NCBI RefSeq assembly: GCF_019879105.1
Contig: NZ_CP082247.1
Location: forward strand, 827,418 to 891,417
Reading direction: 5' to 3'
DNA from: Natrinema sp. SYSU A 869
GTDB taxonomy: Archaea > Halobacteriota > Halobacteria > Halobacteriales > Natrialbaceae
DNA: 64,000 bases
Positions 30,638 through 39,658 of this stretch are shown here, piece after piece. Numbering within the stretch: position 1 is the first letter of the stretch; each line of letters starts with the position of its first letter. The translations under genes were made by a program, and so were the position numbers. The notes below the pieces were generated by a model that saw nothing but the letters and a program-made list of their open reading frames with translations, was not told the origin of the DNA and searched no databases.

Positions 30638-32416
30638 CTAGTTCATCGAGATACGTCCGCTCAGTAACGCCGACGGACCCGGATTCGGACGGTCCATCCG
30701 GAACTCGTCCTCGCTCGGGAAGTCGAAGTTCTCCACGTCACCGGCGAAGCCACGGTTCTCCTGCAGGTGGATGATCGCGGGCAGATCAAAGTTAACCCAC
30801 TGAACGAGTGTTCGCGTCAGTTCTCTCGTCTCCTCTTCAGACGATGCACCCTCGAGGTCAACCATGAGCTGCGCCGGGTTAATCTCGACGCCGTTGCCCC
30901 CAATCTCCGGTGCGCCAACTTCCTCGGGAATGTCGAGTGAGAACGGCACGCCGGTCGGGCCGGTGTCACTATCGCTGTTGACGTCGCCGGCGAGGAGGCC
31001 GTAGAAGTCGTTTGAGAAGTACGCCACGGGGTGCCAGTACGGCAACGCGACGTGCCACATCCAGGCGATGTCGAATTCCCACTCCTGAACCCGTGAGTAG
31101 TAATCCTGCCCGACCGCCTCCATCTCCGCGTTCAGTCCGAACTCGTTGAGGTGGTCGGTGAAGACGTTCGTCGGCTGGGACTGTGAAACGGCGGATTGCG
31201 TGATGACGGTAAAGTCGGTTGCATCGCCGTCGGGGCCGACCCATTCACCGCCGTCCCTCGAGTAGCCGGCGTCTTCCATGTAGGAAATTGCCCTCTCCTC
31301 GTCGGCTTCGACGGGGTAGTCAATGAGGCTGTCGACGAAGTCCTCGCCGAGGTACTGGTCTTCGATGGTCTCTCGGATACCCGTTTGGACCTGCGTTGGA
31401 CTCGCAAGCATTCCCGTCTGCGCCGCGGCGTCGACGATCGAGGGAATATCGATCGCAGCGATGATTGCTCGGCGAACCGATCGGTTCGCGAGGTGCTTGT
31501 TGTTCCAGTTCAGGATGTATTTTTGGCAGTTGTAGTGACTCAGTTCGTAAATGTTCTCGATATTATCGGGGTAGTCCGGGCGCTGGCTCTCAGTGATGTA
31601 CTGAGTCATGTCGAGTTTGTCGCTCTTCTCGAGTTGCTCGACCTGCGTTCCCGATTCGACGTTCGGATAGACTCGAATCTGCTCGAGATCCGTCTCGTCC
31701 GCCCATGGATGGTCCTCCCATTTGATTGCCAGCGTCTCGGAGGAATTGAAGTCCTCGATCTTGAAGAGCGAGCTGCCGTACCCCTCCTCGACGAATTCCT
31801 CGGTGTCGATCGTCATCTGGAGGAGCTCATCAGTGACTTCCTGACGGGCACTTTCCCCGCTCGCATCCTCGTAGCGCTCGTAATAGTCTCGGAAGACCGA
31901 TTTCGGTGCGGACGTCCCACCGCCCGCGTTCGATTTCGCGATGACCGGCGAAACCTCGTCCTTGTAGATCCGCTTGACGGTGTAATCGTCGACCAGTTCG
32001 TGGCCTTCGATCGGCGAGGCCTCCGGATTCTGGTAGCGCCAGATCTCCTGTTCGATGAAGTAGTCCTCGGCGGTGATGTCGTTGCCGTTCCAGAAACTCC
32101 ACTGGTCCGAGAACTCGATCGTGACCTCCCGACCGTCGACGCTGATGTCCTCAAAGAAGTCGGTCGACACGGTCCCGTCGGCGTGTGTCGCGATCGTCCC
32201 CTGAAGCCAGTAGATGCTGTAGGTCTGTCCGTAGTTCGATGCGTTCCAGGGGTTGAAATGGACCTGCGTCGGCTGACGACCACCCTCAAACGCTGTGACA
32301 AACTCCGTCGCGTCACTGCCGCTGCCGCCGAGACAGCCCGCGAGCGTAGCGGCGACCGTACCGGCGCTCGCACCGATAAACTGACGTCTATTCACGCGGG
32401 TGTGATTGTGTCTCAT
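30638..32416 (-). CDS. ABC transporter binding protein, family 5 (copy 1)
   Basis: Extracellular lipid-anchored binding protein of the Dpp-type importer. The N-terminus has a twin-arginine motif (NRRQFIGASAGTVAATLAGC) ending in a lipobox Cys, followed by a Gly/Ser-rich linker. The 592-residue mature region has SBP_bac_5 features such as VHFNPWNAS, TIEFSDQWSFWNGNDITAEDY and the RRAIIAAIDIP block. It is very similar along its whole length to the next gene (copy 2), and both start codons have the same promoter sequence 30 nt upstream. It heads the permease genes. Cargo is probably a pectic oligosaccharide. Confidence 0.85.
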   Translation of the reverse strand: MRHNHTRVNRRQFIGASAGTVAATLAGCLGGSGSDATEFVTAFEGGRQPTQVHFNPWNASNYGQTYSIYWLQGTIATHADGTVSTDFFEDISVDGREVTIEFSDQWSFWNGNDITAEDYFIEQEIWRYQNPEASPIEGHELVDDYTVKRIYKDEVSPVIAKSNAGGGTSAPKSVFRDYYERYEDASGESARQEVTDELLQMTIDTEEFVEEGYGSSLFKIEDFNSSETLAIKWEDHPWADETDLEQIRVYPNVESGTQVEQLEKSDKLDMTQYITESQRPDYPDNIENIYELSHYNCQKYILNWNNKHLANRSVRRAIIAAIDIPSIVDAAAQTGMLASPTQVQTGIRETIEDQYLGEDFVDSLIDYPVEADEERAISYMEDAGYSRDGGEWVGPDGDATDFTVITQSAVSQSQPTNVFTDHLNEFGLNAEMEAVGQDYYSRVQEWEFDIAWMWHVALPYWHPVAYFSNDFYGLLAGDVNSDSDTGPTGVPFSLDIPEEVGAPEIGGNGVEINPAQLMVDLEGASSEEETRELTRTLVQWVNFDLPAIIHLQENRGFAGDVENFDFPSEDEFRMDRPNPGPSALLSGRISMN

Positions 32417-32445
32417 ATGACTACGGTTTCACAGTCACAATCTAT

Positions 32446-32465
32446 CCTTATGTATGTTTTGACTA
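32446..32465 (-). promoter_or_regulatory. Promoter of binding protein copy 1
   Basis: On the minus strand TAGTCAAAACATACATAAGG lies 30 nt before the ATG at 32416. The same block with one change stands at the identical distance before copy 2 (34350-34369). The conserved TACATAAGG part is the likely TATA element. Shared sequence and spacing are direct observations. Confidence 0.5.
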
Positions 32466-32547
32466 GTTGTAATCGAATGCCAGCGCGCACGATGCTCGTC
32501 CGATCGAAGTCTACTACTGTTCGGGCTCGGTTCGTGTCAGGACGGGC

Positions 32548-34320
32548 TCAGTTGGTCGTGATATGGCCGTTCAGCAGCGCGTGCGGTCCCGGGTCGGAAC
32601 GGTCCATCCGGAACTCGTCCTCGCTCGGGAAGTCGAAGGTCTCGACGTCGCCGGCGAACCCGCGGTTCTCCTGGAGGTGAATGATCGCCGGCAGATCGAA
32701 GTTGACCCACTGGGCGAGCGTTCGCGTGATATCGATCGTTTCCTCCGCAGAGGACGATCCCTCGAGGTCGACCATCAGTTGCGCCGGGTTGATCTCGACG
32801 CCGTTACTCCCGACCTCCGGTGCGCCGACTTCCTCGGGAATGTCGAGCGAGAACGGCACGCCGGTCGGGCCGGTGGCGCTATCGCTAGTGACGTCGCCGG
32901 CGAGGAGGCCGTAGAAGTTGTTCGAGAAGTACGCCACGGGGTGCCAGTACGGCAACGCGACGTGCCACATCCAGGCGATGTCGAACTCCCACTCTTGGAC
33001 TCGCGAGTAATAATCCTGCCCAACGGCCTCCATCTCCGCGTTGATCCCGAATTCGTTGAGGTGGTCAGTGAAGACCTTCATCGGCTGGGACTTCCTGACG
33101 CCCGCCTGCGTGATGGCGGTGAAGTCGGTCGCGTCACCGTCGGGACCGATCCACTCGCCGTCTTCCCGCGAGTAGCCGGCCTGCTGCATGTACTCGACGG
33201 CCGTCTCCTCGTCGGCCTCAACGGGGTAGTCGATGAGACTGTCGACGAAGTCCTCGCCGAGGTACTTCTCCTCGATGGACGCTCGGATCCCCGTCTGGAC
33301 CTGCGTCGGCGACGCCATCAACCCGGTCTGATTCGCGGCGTCGACGATCGAGGGGATGTCGACCGCCGAAATGATCGCCCGCCGGACCGGCCGCCTCGCG
33401 AGGTGCTTGTTGTTCCAGTTCAGGATATACTTCCGGCAGCTGTAATGGTCTAGCTCGTAGATGTTCTGGATGTTGTCGGGGTAGTTCGACCGCTGGCTCT
33501 CGGTGATGTACTGGGTCATGTCGAGTTCGTCGCTCTTCTCGAGTTGCTCGACTTGGGTCCCCTCGGTGGGCCGCACGCTGATCTGCTCGATGTCCGTCCG
33601 GTCGGCCCACGGGTGATCCTCCCATTTGGTTGCCAGCGTTTCGGAGGAATTGAAGTCCTCGATCTTGAAGAGCGAGCTTCCGTATCCTTCCTCGACGAAT
33701 TCCTCGGTGTCGATCGTCATCTGGAGGAGGTTGTCGGTCACTGCATCTCGCTCGCTCTCCGTGGTGGCGTCCTCATAGCGCTCGTAATACTCGCGGAAGA
33801 CCGACTTGGGAGCGGCCGTCCCGCCCTCGGCTTCTGATCGCGCGATAGGCGGCGAGATCTCGTCCTTATAGATCCGCTTGACGGTGTAATCGTCGACCAG
33901 TTCGTGGCCTTCGATCGGCGAAGCCTCCGGATCCTGGTAGCGCCAGATCTCCTGTTCGATGAGGTAGTCCTCGGCGGTGATATCGTTGCCGTTCCAGAAA
34001 CTCCATTGATCCGAGAGCTCGATCGTGACCTCCCGACCCTCGACGCTGAGATCCTCGAAGAAGTCAGTCGACACGGTCCCGTCGGCGTGTGTCGCGACCG
34101 TGCCCTGAAGCCAGTAGATGCTGTAGGTCTGTGCGTAGTCCGACGCGTTCCAAGGGTTGAAGTGGACCTGCGTCGGCTGACGGCCGCCCTGGAACGCGGT
34201 CACGAACTCCGACGCGTCATCGCTACTGCTGCCGAGACAGCCCGCGAGCGTGGCGGCGACTGTGCCCGCGCTCGCGCCGATGAACTGACGTCTATTCACG
34301 CGGCTGTGATTGTGTCTCAT
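32548..34320 (-). CDS. ABC transporter binding protein, family 5 (copy 2)
   Basis: Tandem paralogue of the preceding binding protein, with the same twin-arginine/lipobox N-terminus (NRRQFIGASAGTVAATLAGC) and long identical blocks, for example QVHFNPWNAS, ITAEDY, KWEDHPWAD and ALPYWHPVAYFSN. Differences are spread along the protein, including the C-terminal DRSDPGPHALLNGH. Start ATG 34320 is aligned with that of copy 1, making 590 residues; ATG 34338 is possible. Two binding proteins for one set of permeases and ATPases would let the system take up related oligosaccharides. It is the first gene of the operon. Confidence 0.85.
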   Translation of the reverse strand: MRHNHSRVNRRQFIGASAGTVAATLAGCLGSSSDDASEFVTAFQGGRQPTQVHFNPWNASDYAQTYSIYWLQGTVATHADGTVSTDFFEDLSVEGREVTIELSDQWSFWNGNDITAEDYLIEQEIWRYQDPEASPIEGHELVDDYTVKRIYKDEISPPIARSEAEGGTAAPKSVFREYYERYEDATTESERDAVTDNLLQMTIDTEEFVEEGYGSSLFKIEDFNSSETLATKWEDHPWADRTDIEQISVRPTEGTQVEQLEKSDELDMTQYITESQRSNYPDNIQNIYELDHYSCRKYILNWNNKHLARRPVRRAIISAVDIPSIVDAANQTGLMASPTQVQTGIRASIEEKYLGEDFVDSLIDYPVEADEETAVEYMQQAGYSREDGEWIGPDGDATDFTAITQAGVRKSQPMKVFTDHLNEFGINAEMEAVGQDYYSRVQEWEFDIAWMWHVALPYWHPVAYFSNNFYGLLAGDVTSDSATGPTGVPFSLDIPEEVGAPEVGSNGVEINPAQLMVDLEGSSSAEETIDITRTLAQWVNFDLPAIIHLQENRGFAGDVETFDFPSEDEFRMDRSDPGPHALLNGHITTN

Positions 34321-34349
34321 ATGACTACATCTTCCCACTATCCATCAAC

Positions 34350-34369
34350 CCTTATGTATATTTTGACTA
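34350..34369 (-). promoter_or_regulatory. Promoter of binding protein copy 2
   Basis: Minus-strand block TAGTCAAAATATACATAAGG, 30 nt upstream of the ATG at 34320, matching the promoter of copy 1 at 19 of 20 bases. The duplication therefore included the control region. Likely also the main promoter of the whole transporter operon. Confidence 0.5.
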
Positions 34370-34453
34370 GTAATCAGATGCCAGCGTACTTGGAGCTCAT
34401 CTGATCAACGTAGGCTGCGAGAACGCGGATTCGGTCGTCCGACACAGTCGCCG

Positions 34454-34687
34454 TTAGTCGGCACGTCGCGAGCAGATCACCATCATTCCGAACGAGAAGG
34501 AACCGGTCACGGCGAACGTCACGAGCTGGATGATCGTAATGACGTACGTCCCAGTCCCTCGCTCGATGGCCGGCAACACGGCGCCGAGGACGAGCAGCGA
34601 TAACACCGAGACCATAAACAGCAGCCGAAACTGATGACGGAACCGACAGAACGCGTCCATAAGGGTTTCCTCTGCCATGTCGTTCAT
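34454..34687 (-). CDS. Small two-segment membrane protein upstream of transporter operon
   Basis: A 77-residue protein with a short soluble start (MNDMAEETLMDAFCRFRHQF) and two hydrophobic segments at about residues 22-40 and 46-68 (LLFMVSVLSLLVLGAVLP, YVITIIQLVTFAVTGSFSFGMMVIC). No family recognised. It lies 133 nt upstream of the binding protein copy 2 on the same strand, so it may be the first gene of the transporter transcript. Starts at 34687, 34678 or 34732 are all possible; 34687 avoids a poor N-terminus. Confidence 0.55.
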   Translation of the reverse strand: MNDMAEETLMDAFCRFRHQFRLLFMVSVLSLLVLGAVLPAIERGTGTYVITIIQLVTFAVTGSFSFGMMVICSRRAD

Positions 34688-35046
34688 CGTTCTCGCTCGT
34701 CCATCACAAGTGTTACTGTGTGATACTACCACACGATTGTCGCATTCGACCGAGAGACAAGTCCGTCAGACACCGCCTCGAGATGATCCAGTTCCGCCGC
34801 AGGCGTGGGTGATCGGACGGCGACTTGTGCAGCCCGCCCATGCTCGAGCCGACACTCGCTTCGGCGCAAGGACGCGTTTGATTCCTTCCAAACGATTGTA
34901 ACTGGGTGGCCAGATTCAAAGACGCCAGTGAGAATATCCTGAATTGCAGAAGGCTCTTCTCGCCGTGGCTGGCCCTCCGTTGTGGTTACCGTTACCAAAT
35001 CCTCTAATAATAGATAATGGATTGAGAAAGTGAAGCGTGAAAGACA
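34688..35046. other. Divergent intergenic region before the PL11 cluster
   Basis: 359 nt between the small membrane protein (minus) and the first PL11 gene (plus). A minus-strand frame of 90 codons (34726-34998) is open but has no recognisable domain and is probably chance. AT-rich DNA at 34998-35020 is the likely promoter of PL11 copy 1. Nothing else seen. Confidence 0.5.
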
Positions 35047-37068
35047 ATGACTGATTCAAACACGAATAGCGTACGATATCGACGTGAGTTGTTGAGCGGG
35101 ATAGCAGTCGGGACGACGGCGATTGCGACCAGCGGTGTCGGTGCAGCAACCACTGGCGGTCGGACTAACCGGTCTGCCGACAGGGAGGGAAGAGGCAACG
35201 ATACGAAGGAGTTTACGCGTCAGATGGAGTCACTCGACCGGGGCCTCGTGGCCGTTCCGGTAGAAGACGGGGTGCTCGTCCGATGGCGACTCTTCGGGAC
35301 TGACCCCGCCGACCTCGGGTTCCACGTATACCGCGATGGTAAGCGGATGAACAACAAGCCAATTACCGACAGCACGAACTACCTCGACCCCGACGGAACA
35401 AGGGATTCGACCTACGCGATTCGACCGGTTGGAATCGGCCGGGCCGGCGGGGAGCGGAACGGCGGCAGAGGGGGTGGCCGCAAACCAGGCATGTCGAAGT
35501 CCGTCGGGGTGTGGGACAACCAGTACAAGGAGATTCCGTTGAACAAGCCCGATCCGGTTGAGGGCGAGAACGGCGAGACGGTTACGTACCACGCAAACGA
35601 CGCGAGCGTGGGCGACCTCACGGGCGACGGAACGTTCGACATCGTCCAGAAGTGGACCCCATCAAACTCGAAGGTAAACCCGCTCGATGGATATACGGGC
35701 GATGTCCTACTCGACGGATATACGATAGAGGGTGAACACCTTTGGCGAATCAATCTCGGGCAGAATATCCAGGCTGGCCCGGCCTACACATCGTTCGCAG
35801 TATACGACTTCGACGGCGACGGGAAGGCGGAATTGGCGATGCGGACGTCTGACGGCACCACGGACGGAGCCGGGACAGTCATCGGTGACCCGGACGCCGA
35901 CCACACAACCGAGGATGGACGTATCCTCGAAGGGCCGGAGTATCTCACTGTCTTCGACGGGGAAACAGGTGAAGCACTCGCGACGGAAGATTTCGAGCCC
36001 GCACGCGGAGACGTCTGCGACTGGGGTGACTGCTACGGCCATCGCGTTAATCATTTCCTCCCGACGCCCGCCTACCTCGACGGCGAGCGACCGAGCATCG
36101 TCATGGGTCGCGGCTACTACGAAAAGACGATGGTGGCCGCGTGGGACTTCCGCGACGGCGAACTCACGACCCGCTGGATCTTCGACAGCACCGAGGACAA
36201 CGAGGAGTATGAGGGCCAGGGCAACCACCAACTCTCCATCGCTGACGTTGACGGCGACGGGAAAGACGAGATCGTCTACGGCGCGATGGTCGTCGATCAC
36301 GACGGTACTGGGCTGTACTCGACCGGATGGAGCCACGGTGACGCCCTTCACGTGAGCGATTTCGTCCCAGATCGAGAGGGACTCGAGGTCTTTCAGCCCC
36401 ACGAGTACGGGTCGTACGGAGCAACGCTCCGCGATGCCGGAACAGGTGAGTTACTATGGGGCAAGGGAGGAGGGGAGAAAGACATCGGCAGGGCCATGAT
36501 CGCCGACGTCGATCCCAACTATACGGGAGCAGAAGCATGGGCAGTGAAGCCCCTGACCGATGGCGGTCTCGGCACGTGGACCGCCCACGGCGAGCAGATC
36601 CGCGAGAACGCTATCGGTTCGGCCAACTCCGCGATCTGGTGGACGGGCGACCTACACCGGGAACTGCTTGACCACGATTTCCTCGGCTGGGATGCAGGGT
36701 ACGGCGTTGGCTGGATTAAAAAGTGGAACCCCGAGACCGAGGAACTAGACCTCCTGAAGTCCTTCGAGGGCACTCATTCGAACAACTCCTCAAAGGGCAA
36801 TCCGTGTTTTTCGGGAGACATCCTCGGTGACTGGCGCGAAGAGGTGATCTGGCGGACCGAAGACAGCGAGGCGCTGCGCCTGTACGCGACGCCTCACGAG
36901 ACCGACCACCGGCTGTACACGCTATTGCACGACCCACAGTACCGGGTGGCGCTCTCTTGGCAGAACGTGATCTACAACCAGCCGCCGTGGCCGAGTTACT
37001 TCCTGGGGAACGGGATGGACGAACCGCCGAAACCTGATATCGAACTCGTCTCCGCCGGCGGTGACTGA
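35047..37068 (+). CDS. PL11 rhamnogalacturonan lyase (copy 1)
   Basis: Predicted secreted endo- or exo-lyase cleaving the rhamnose-galacturonate backbone of rhamnogalacturonan I. The N-terminus is a twin-arginine signal (RYRRELLSGIAVGTTAIAT). The mature protein begins QMESLDRGLVAVPVEDGVLVRWRLFGTDP, the PL11 beta-sandwich start, and continues as an eight-bladed propeller with repeated calcium-type motifs (DLTGDGTFDIVQKWTPSN, DFDGDGKAELAMRTSDGTTDG, DVDGDGKDEIVYGAMVVDHDG) and the terminal WQNVIYNQPPWPSYFLGNGM. 673 residues. It is the first of three tandem copies. GTGAAAGACA precedes the ATG in all three. Confidence 0.9.
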   Translation: MTDSNTNSVRYRRELLSGIAVGTTAIATSGVGAATTGGRTNRSADREGRGNDTKEFTRQMESLDRGLVAVPVEDGVLVRWRLFGTDPADLGFHVYRDGKRMNNKPITDSTNYLDPDGTRDSTYAIRPVGIGRAGGERNGGRGGGRKPGMSKSVGVWDNQYKEIPLNKPDPVEGENGETVTYHANDASVGDLTGDGTFDIVQKWTPSNSKVNPLDGYTGDVLLDGYTIEGEHLWRINLGQNIQAGPAYTSFAVYDFDGDGKAELAMRTSDGTTDGAGTVIGDPDADHTTEDGRILEGPEYLTVFDGETGEALATEDFEPARGDVCDWGDCYGHRVNHFLPTPAYLDGERPSIVMGRGYYEKTMVAAWDFRDGELTTRWIFDSTEDNEEYEGQGNHQLSIADVDGDGKDEIVYGAMVVDHDGTGLYSTGWSHGDALHVSDFVPDREGLEVFQPHEYGSYGATLRDAGTGELLWGKGGGEKDIGRAMIADVDPNYTGAEAWAVKPLTDGGLGTWTAHGEQIRENAIGSANSAIWWTGDLHRELLDHDFLGWDAGYGVGWIKKWNPETEELDLLKSFEGTHSNNSSKGNPCFSGDILGDWREEVIWRTEDSEALRLYATPHETDHRLYTLLHDPQYRVALSWQNVIYNQPPWPSYFLGNGMDEPPKPDIELVSAGGD

Positions 37069-37355
37069 ACGGAACGCGTATCGTAGCGTCACGAGTCACC
37101 GACAGCCGACACCGCGCGTCTGAGCGGCCAGTACGGTACACGAAGGCGAGGGACCAGCGGCTCGGTCCTGTTCAGCTATCGGCGATTCGAGTCCGCGGCC
37201 GCGACTCGCTCGAGTCTAGTGCGAGCGATCACAGCGTTGGCTGCCGGCAAAATCGGCGTTAATACCGATTTGAATAATATATACGGCAACTGTGTTTATA
37301 ATAGAAAATATTTATATAGAGTGATCTGGACGGGGACGGTGCGGTGTGAAAGACA
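37069..37355. repeat. Duplicated spacer 1 of the PL11 array
   Basis: No gene. The left 150 nt are nearly the same as the spacer after copy 2 (39372 onwards). It contains a hairpin GGGACC/GGTCC (37150-37168) and a second inverted repeat, CGAGTC/GACTCG, at 37188-37208, which could end transcription. The right end holds AAAATATTTATATA (37305-37318), a TATA element 38 nt before the copy 2 ATG. Confidence 0.55.
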
Positions 37356-39371
37356 ATGACTAATTCAGACACGAATGAGACACAACTGCGACGGTACCGA
37401 CGCGAGATTCTGAGCGGAGTGGCGGCCGGGACGGCAGCGTTCGCAACTAGCAGTGCGGCGACTGCCGCGGATCGAAACGGCCGGTCTGCCGTCGGGAACG
37501 GAAAAGGCGACGAGATGAACGAGTCGACGTGTCAAATGGAGGCACTCGACCGGGGGCTCGTGGCCGTTCCGGTGGAAGACGGAGTACTCGTCCGCTGGCG
37601 ACTGCTCGGGACTGAACCAGCCGATCTGGGATTCCATGTGTTCCGCGACGGTGAACGAGTGAACGACAAGCCGATCACCGAGAGCACGAACTTCCTCGAT
37701 CCCGAGGGCACGAGGGAGTCGACGTACGCGGTTCGACCGGTCGGCAACGGACGGGCCGGCGGAGAGCGGAATACCGGAGATAGCGACCGCAAACCGGGCA
37801 TGTCGGAGGCCGTCGAAGTATGGGATAACCAGTACAAGGAGATTCCGCTAAACAAGCCCGACCCGGTCGAGGGCGAGAACGGGGAGACGGTCACGTACCA
37901 CGCGAACGACGCGAGCGTAGGCGACCTTACCGGCGACGGCACGCTCGATATCGTCCAGAAGTGGACGCCATCGAATTCGGGGGACAACCTGCCAGGTCAT
38001 AGGAGCGACGTCCTGCTCGACGGATATACGATCGAGGGCGAGCACCTCTGGCGTATCAACCTCGGACAGAACATCCGGGCTGGACCCCACTACACGCCGT
38101 TCGTCGTCTACGACTTCGACGGTGACGGGACGGCGGAACTGGCCGTGCGGACGTCCGACGGTACCACGGACGGAACTGGGACGGTCATCGGGGACCCTGA
38201 TGCCGACTACACGAATGAGGAGGGATACGTCCTTGAGGGACCGGAGTATCTCACCGTCTTCGACGGCGAGACGGGCGAGGCACTCGCGACGACCGACTTC
38301 GAGCCTGCGCGCGGAGACGTCTGCGACTGGGGCGACTGTTACGGGAATCGCGTTGATCGATTCCTGGCCGGCGTCGCCTACCTCGACGGCGAGCGACCGA
38401 GCATCCTCATGACGCGGGGCTACTACGAAAAGTCGATGCTGGCCGCGTGGGATTTCCGCGACGGCGACCTCGAGACCCGCTGGATCTTCGACAGCGACGA
38501 CGGCAACGAGGAGTACGAGAGCCAGGGCAACCACCAGCTCGCCACCGCCGACGTCGACGGCGACGGGAAGGACGAAATCGTCTACGGCGCGTGCGTCATC
38601 GACCACGACGGCACCGGGCTCTACTCGACTGGCTGGAACCACGGCGACGCCCTGCACGTTGGCGACTTCGATCCTAGTCGGGACGGACTCGAGGTCTTCA
38701 TGCCCCACGAGTGGGGGCCCTACGGCGCGACGTTCCGCGACGCCGGAACGGGCGAGTTACTGTGGGGCAAGGAAGGTGAGGGAGACATCGGCAGGGGGCT
38801 GATCGCCGACATTGATCCGAACTACGACGGTGCGGAAGCGTGGGCGGGGATCCCCCTGTCCGATGGCGGACTCGGCATGTGGACCGCTCACGGCGAGCAG
38901 ATCAACGGGGCCAGCGTCGACTCGATCAACTCCGCAGTCTGGTGGACGGGCGACCTGCACCGGGAACTGATGGATCACGATTTCCTCGGCTGGGACGCGG
39001 GGTACGGCGTCGGGTGGATCAAGAAGTGGAACCCCGAGACCCAGGAGCTGGACCTCCTGAAGTCCTTCGAGGGAACTCGCTCGAACAACTCGTCGAAGGG
39101 CAATCCGTGTCTCTCGGGAGATATCGTCGGCGACTGGCGGGAGGAGGTGATCTGGCGGACCGAAGACAGCGAGGCGCTGCGCCTGTACGCGACGCCTCAC
39201 GAGACCGACCACCGGCTACACACGCTGTTGCACGACCCGCAGTACCGGACCGCAATTGCGTGGCAGAACGCCGGCTATAACCAGCCGCCGTGGCCGAGTT
39301 ACTTCCTCGGTCACGGGATGGACGAACCGCCAAAACCCAATATCGAACTCGTCTCCGCCAGCGGTGACTGA
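37356..39371 (+). CDS. PL11 rhamnogalacturonan lyase (copy 2)
   Basis: Second tandem rhamnogalacturonan lyase, 671 residues, with the same twin-arginine signal (RRYRREILSGVAAGTAAFA) and domain order as copy 1. Calcium-type propeller motifs are kept (DLTGDGTLDIVQKWTPSN, DFDGDGTAELAVRTSDGT, DVDGDGKDEIVYGACVIDHDG). It differs from copy 1 in the signal/linker, in the loop after WTPSN (SGDNLPGHRSD) and at scattered sites, and is closer to copy 3 over the middle. A TATA element lies 38 nt upstream of the ATG. Whether the copies differ in endo or exo mode cannot be told from sequence. Confidence 0.9.
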   Translation: MTNSDTNETQLRRYRREILSGVAAGTAAFATSSAATAADRNGRSAVGNGKGDEMNESTCQMEALDRGLVAVPVEDGVLVRWRLLGTEPADLGFHVFRDGERVNDKPITESTNFLDPEGTRESTYAVRPVGNGRAGGERNTGDSDRKPGMSEAVEVWDNQYKEIPLNKPDPVEGENGETVTYHANDASVGDLTGDGTLDIVQKWTPSNSGDNLPGHRSDVLLDGYTIEGEHLWRINLGQNIRAGPHYTPFVVYDFDGDGTAELAVRTSDGTTDGTGTVIGDPDADYTNEEGYVLEGPEYLTVFDGETGEALATTDFEPARGDVCDWGDCYGNRVDRFLAGVAYLDGERPSILMTRGYYEKSMLAAWDFRDGDLETRWIFDSDDGNEEYESQGNHQLATADVDGDGKDEIVYGACVIDHDGTGLYSTGWNHGDALHVGDFDPSRDGLEVFMPHEWGPYGATFRDAGTGELLWGKEGEGDIGRGLIADIDPNYDGAEAWAGIPLSDGGLGMWTAHGEQINGASVDSINSAVWWTGDLHRELMDHDFLGWDAGYGVGWIKKWNPETQELDLLKSFEGTRSNNSSKGNPCLSGDIVGDWREEVIWRTEDSEALRLYATPHETDHRLHTLLHDPQYRTAIAWQNAGYNQPPWPSYFLGHGMDEPPKPNIELVSASGD

Positions 39372-39658
39372 ACGGGACGCGTATCGTCGCATCACGATCC
39401 ACCGACAGCCGACGTCATGCGTCTAAGTAGCCAGTACGGTACACGGAGGCGTGGGACCAGCAGCTCGGTCCCGTTCGGCTATCGGCGATTCAAGTCCGCG
39501 GCCGCGACTCGCTCGAGTGGAGCGCGAGTGGTCCCGGAGTTGGCTACCGACGAAACCGAGATTGATGTCTGATGATGTACAGTTACACTAACTATAATTA
39601 TAGTAACAAAATATTTATATAATACGATATGAATGGGGGAAGTGCAGCGTGAAAGACA
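39372..39658. repeat. Duplicated spacer 2 of the PL11 array
   Basis: No gene. Homologous to the spacer after copy 1, with the hairpin GGGACC/GGTCCC (39453-39472, 8-nt loop) and the CAAGTC/GACTCG repeat at 39491-39511. The right end has a perfect 14-bp palindrome ACTATAATTATAGT (39591-39604) just before the TATA element AAAATATTTATATA (39608-39621), which again is 38 nt before the ATG. The palindrome could be an operator. Confidence 0.55.

Noticed and set aside
34726..34998. Minus-strand frame of 90 codons upstream of PL11
   Set aside because: No recognisable domain, and it would have to fit between two divergent promoters.
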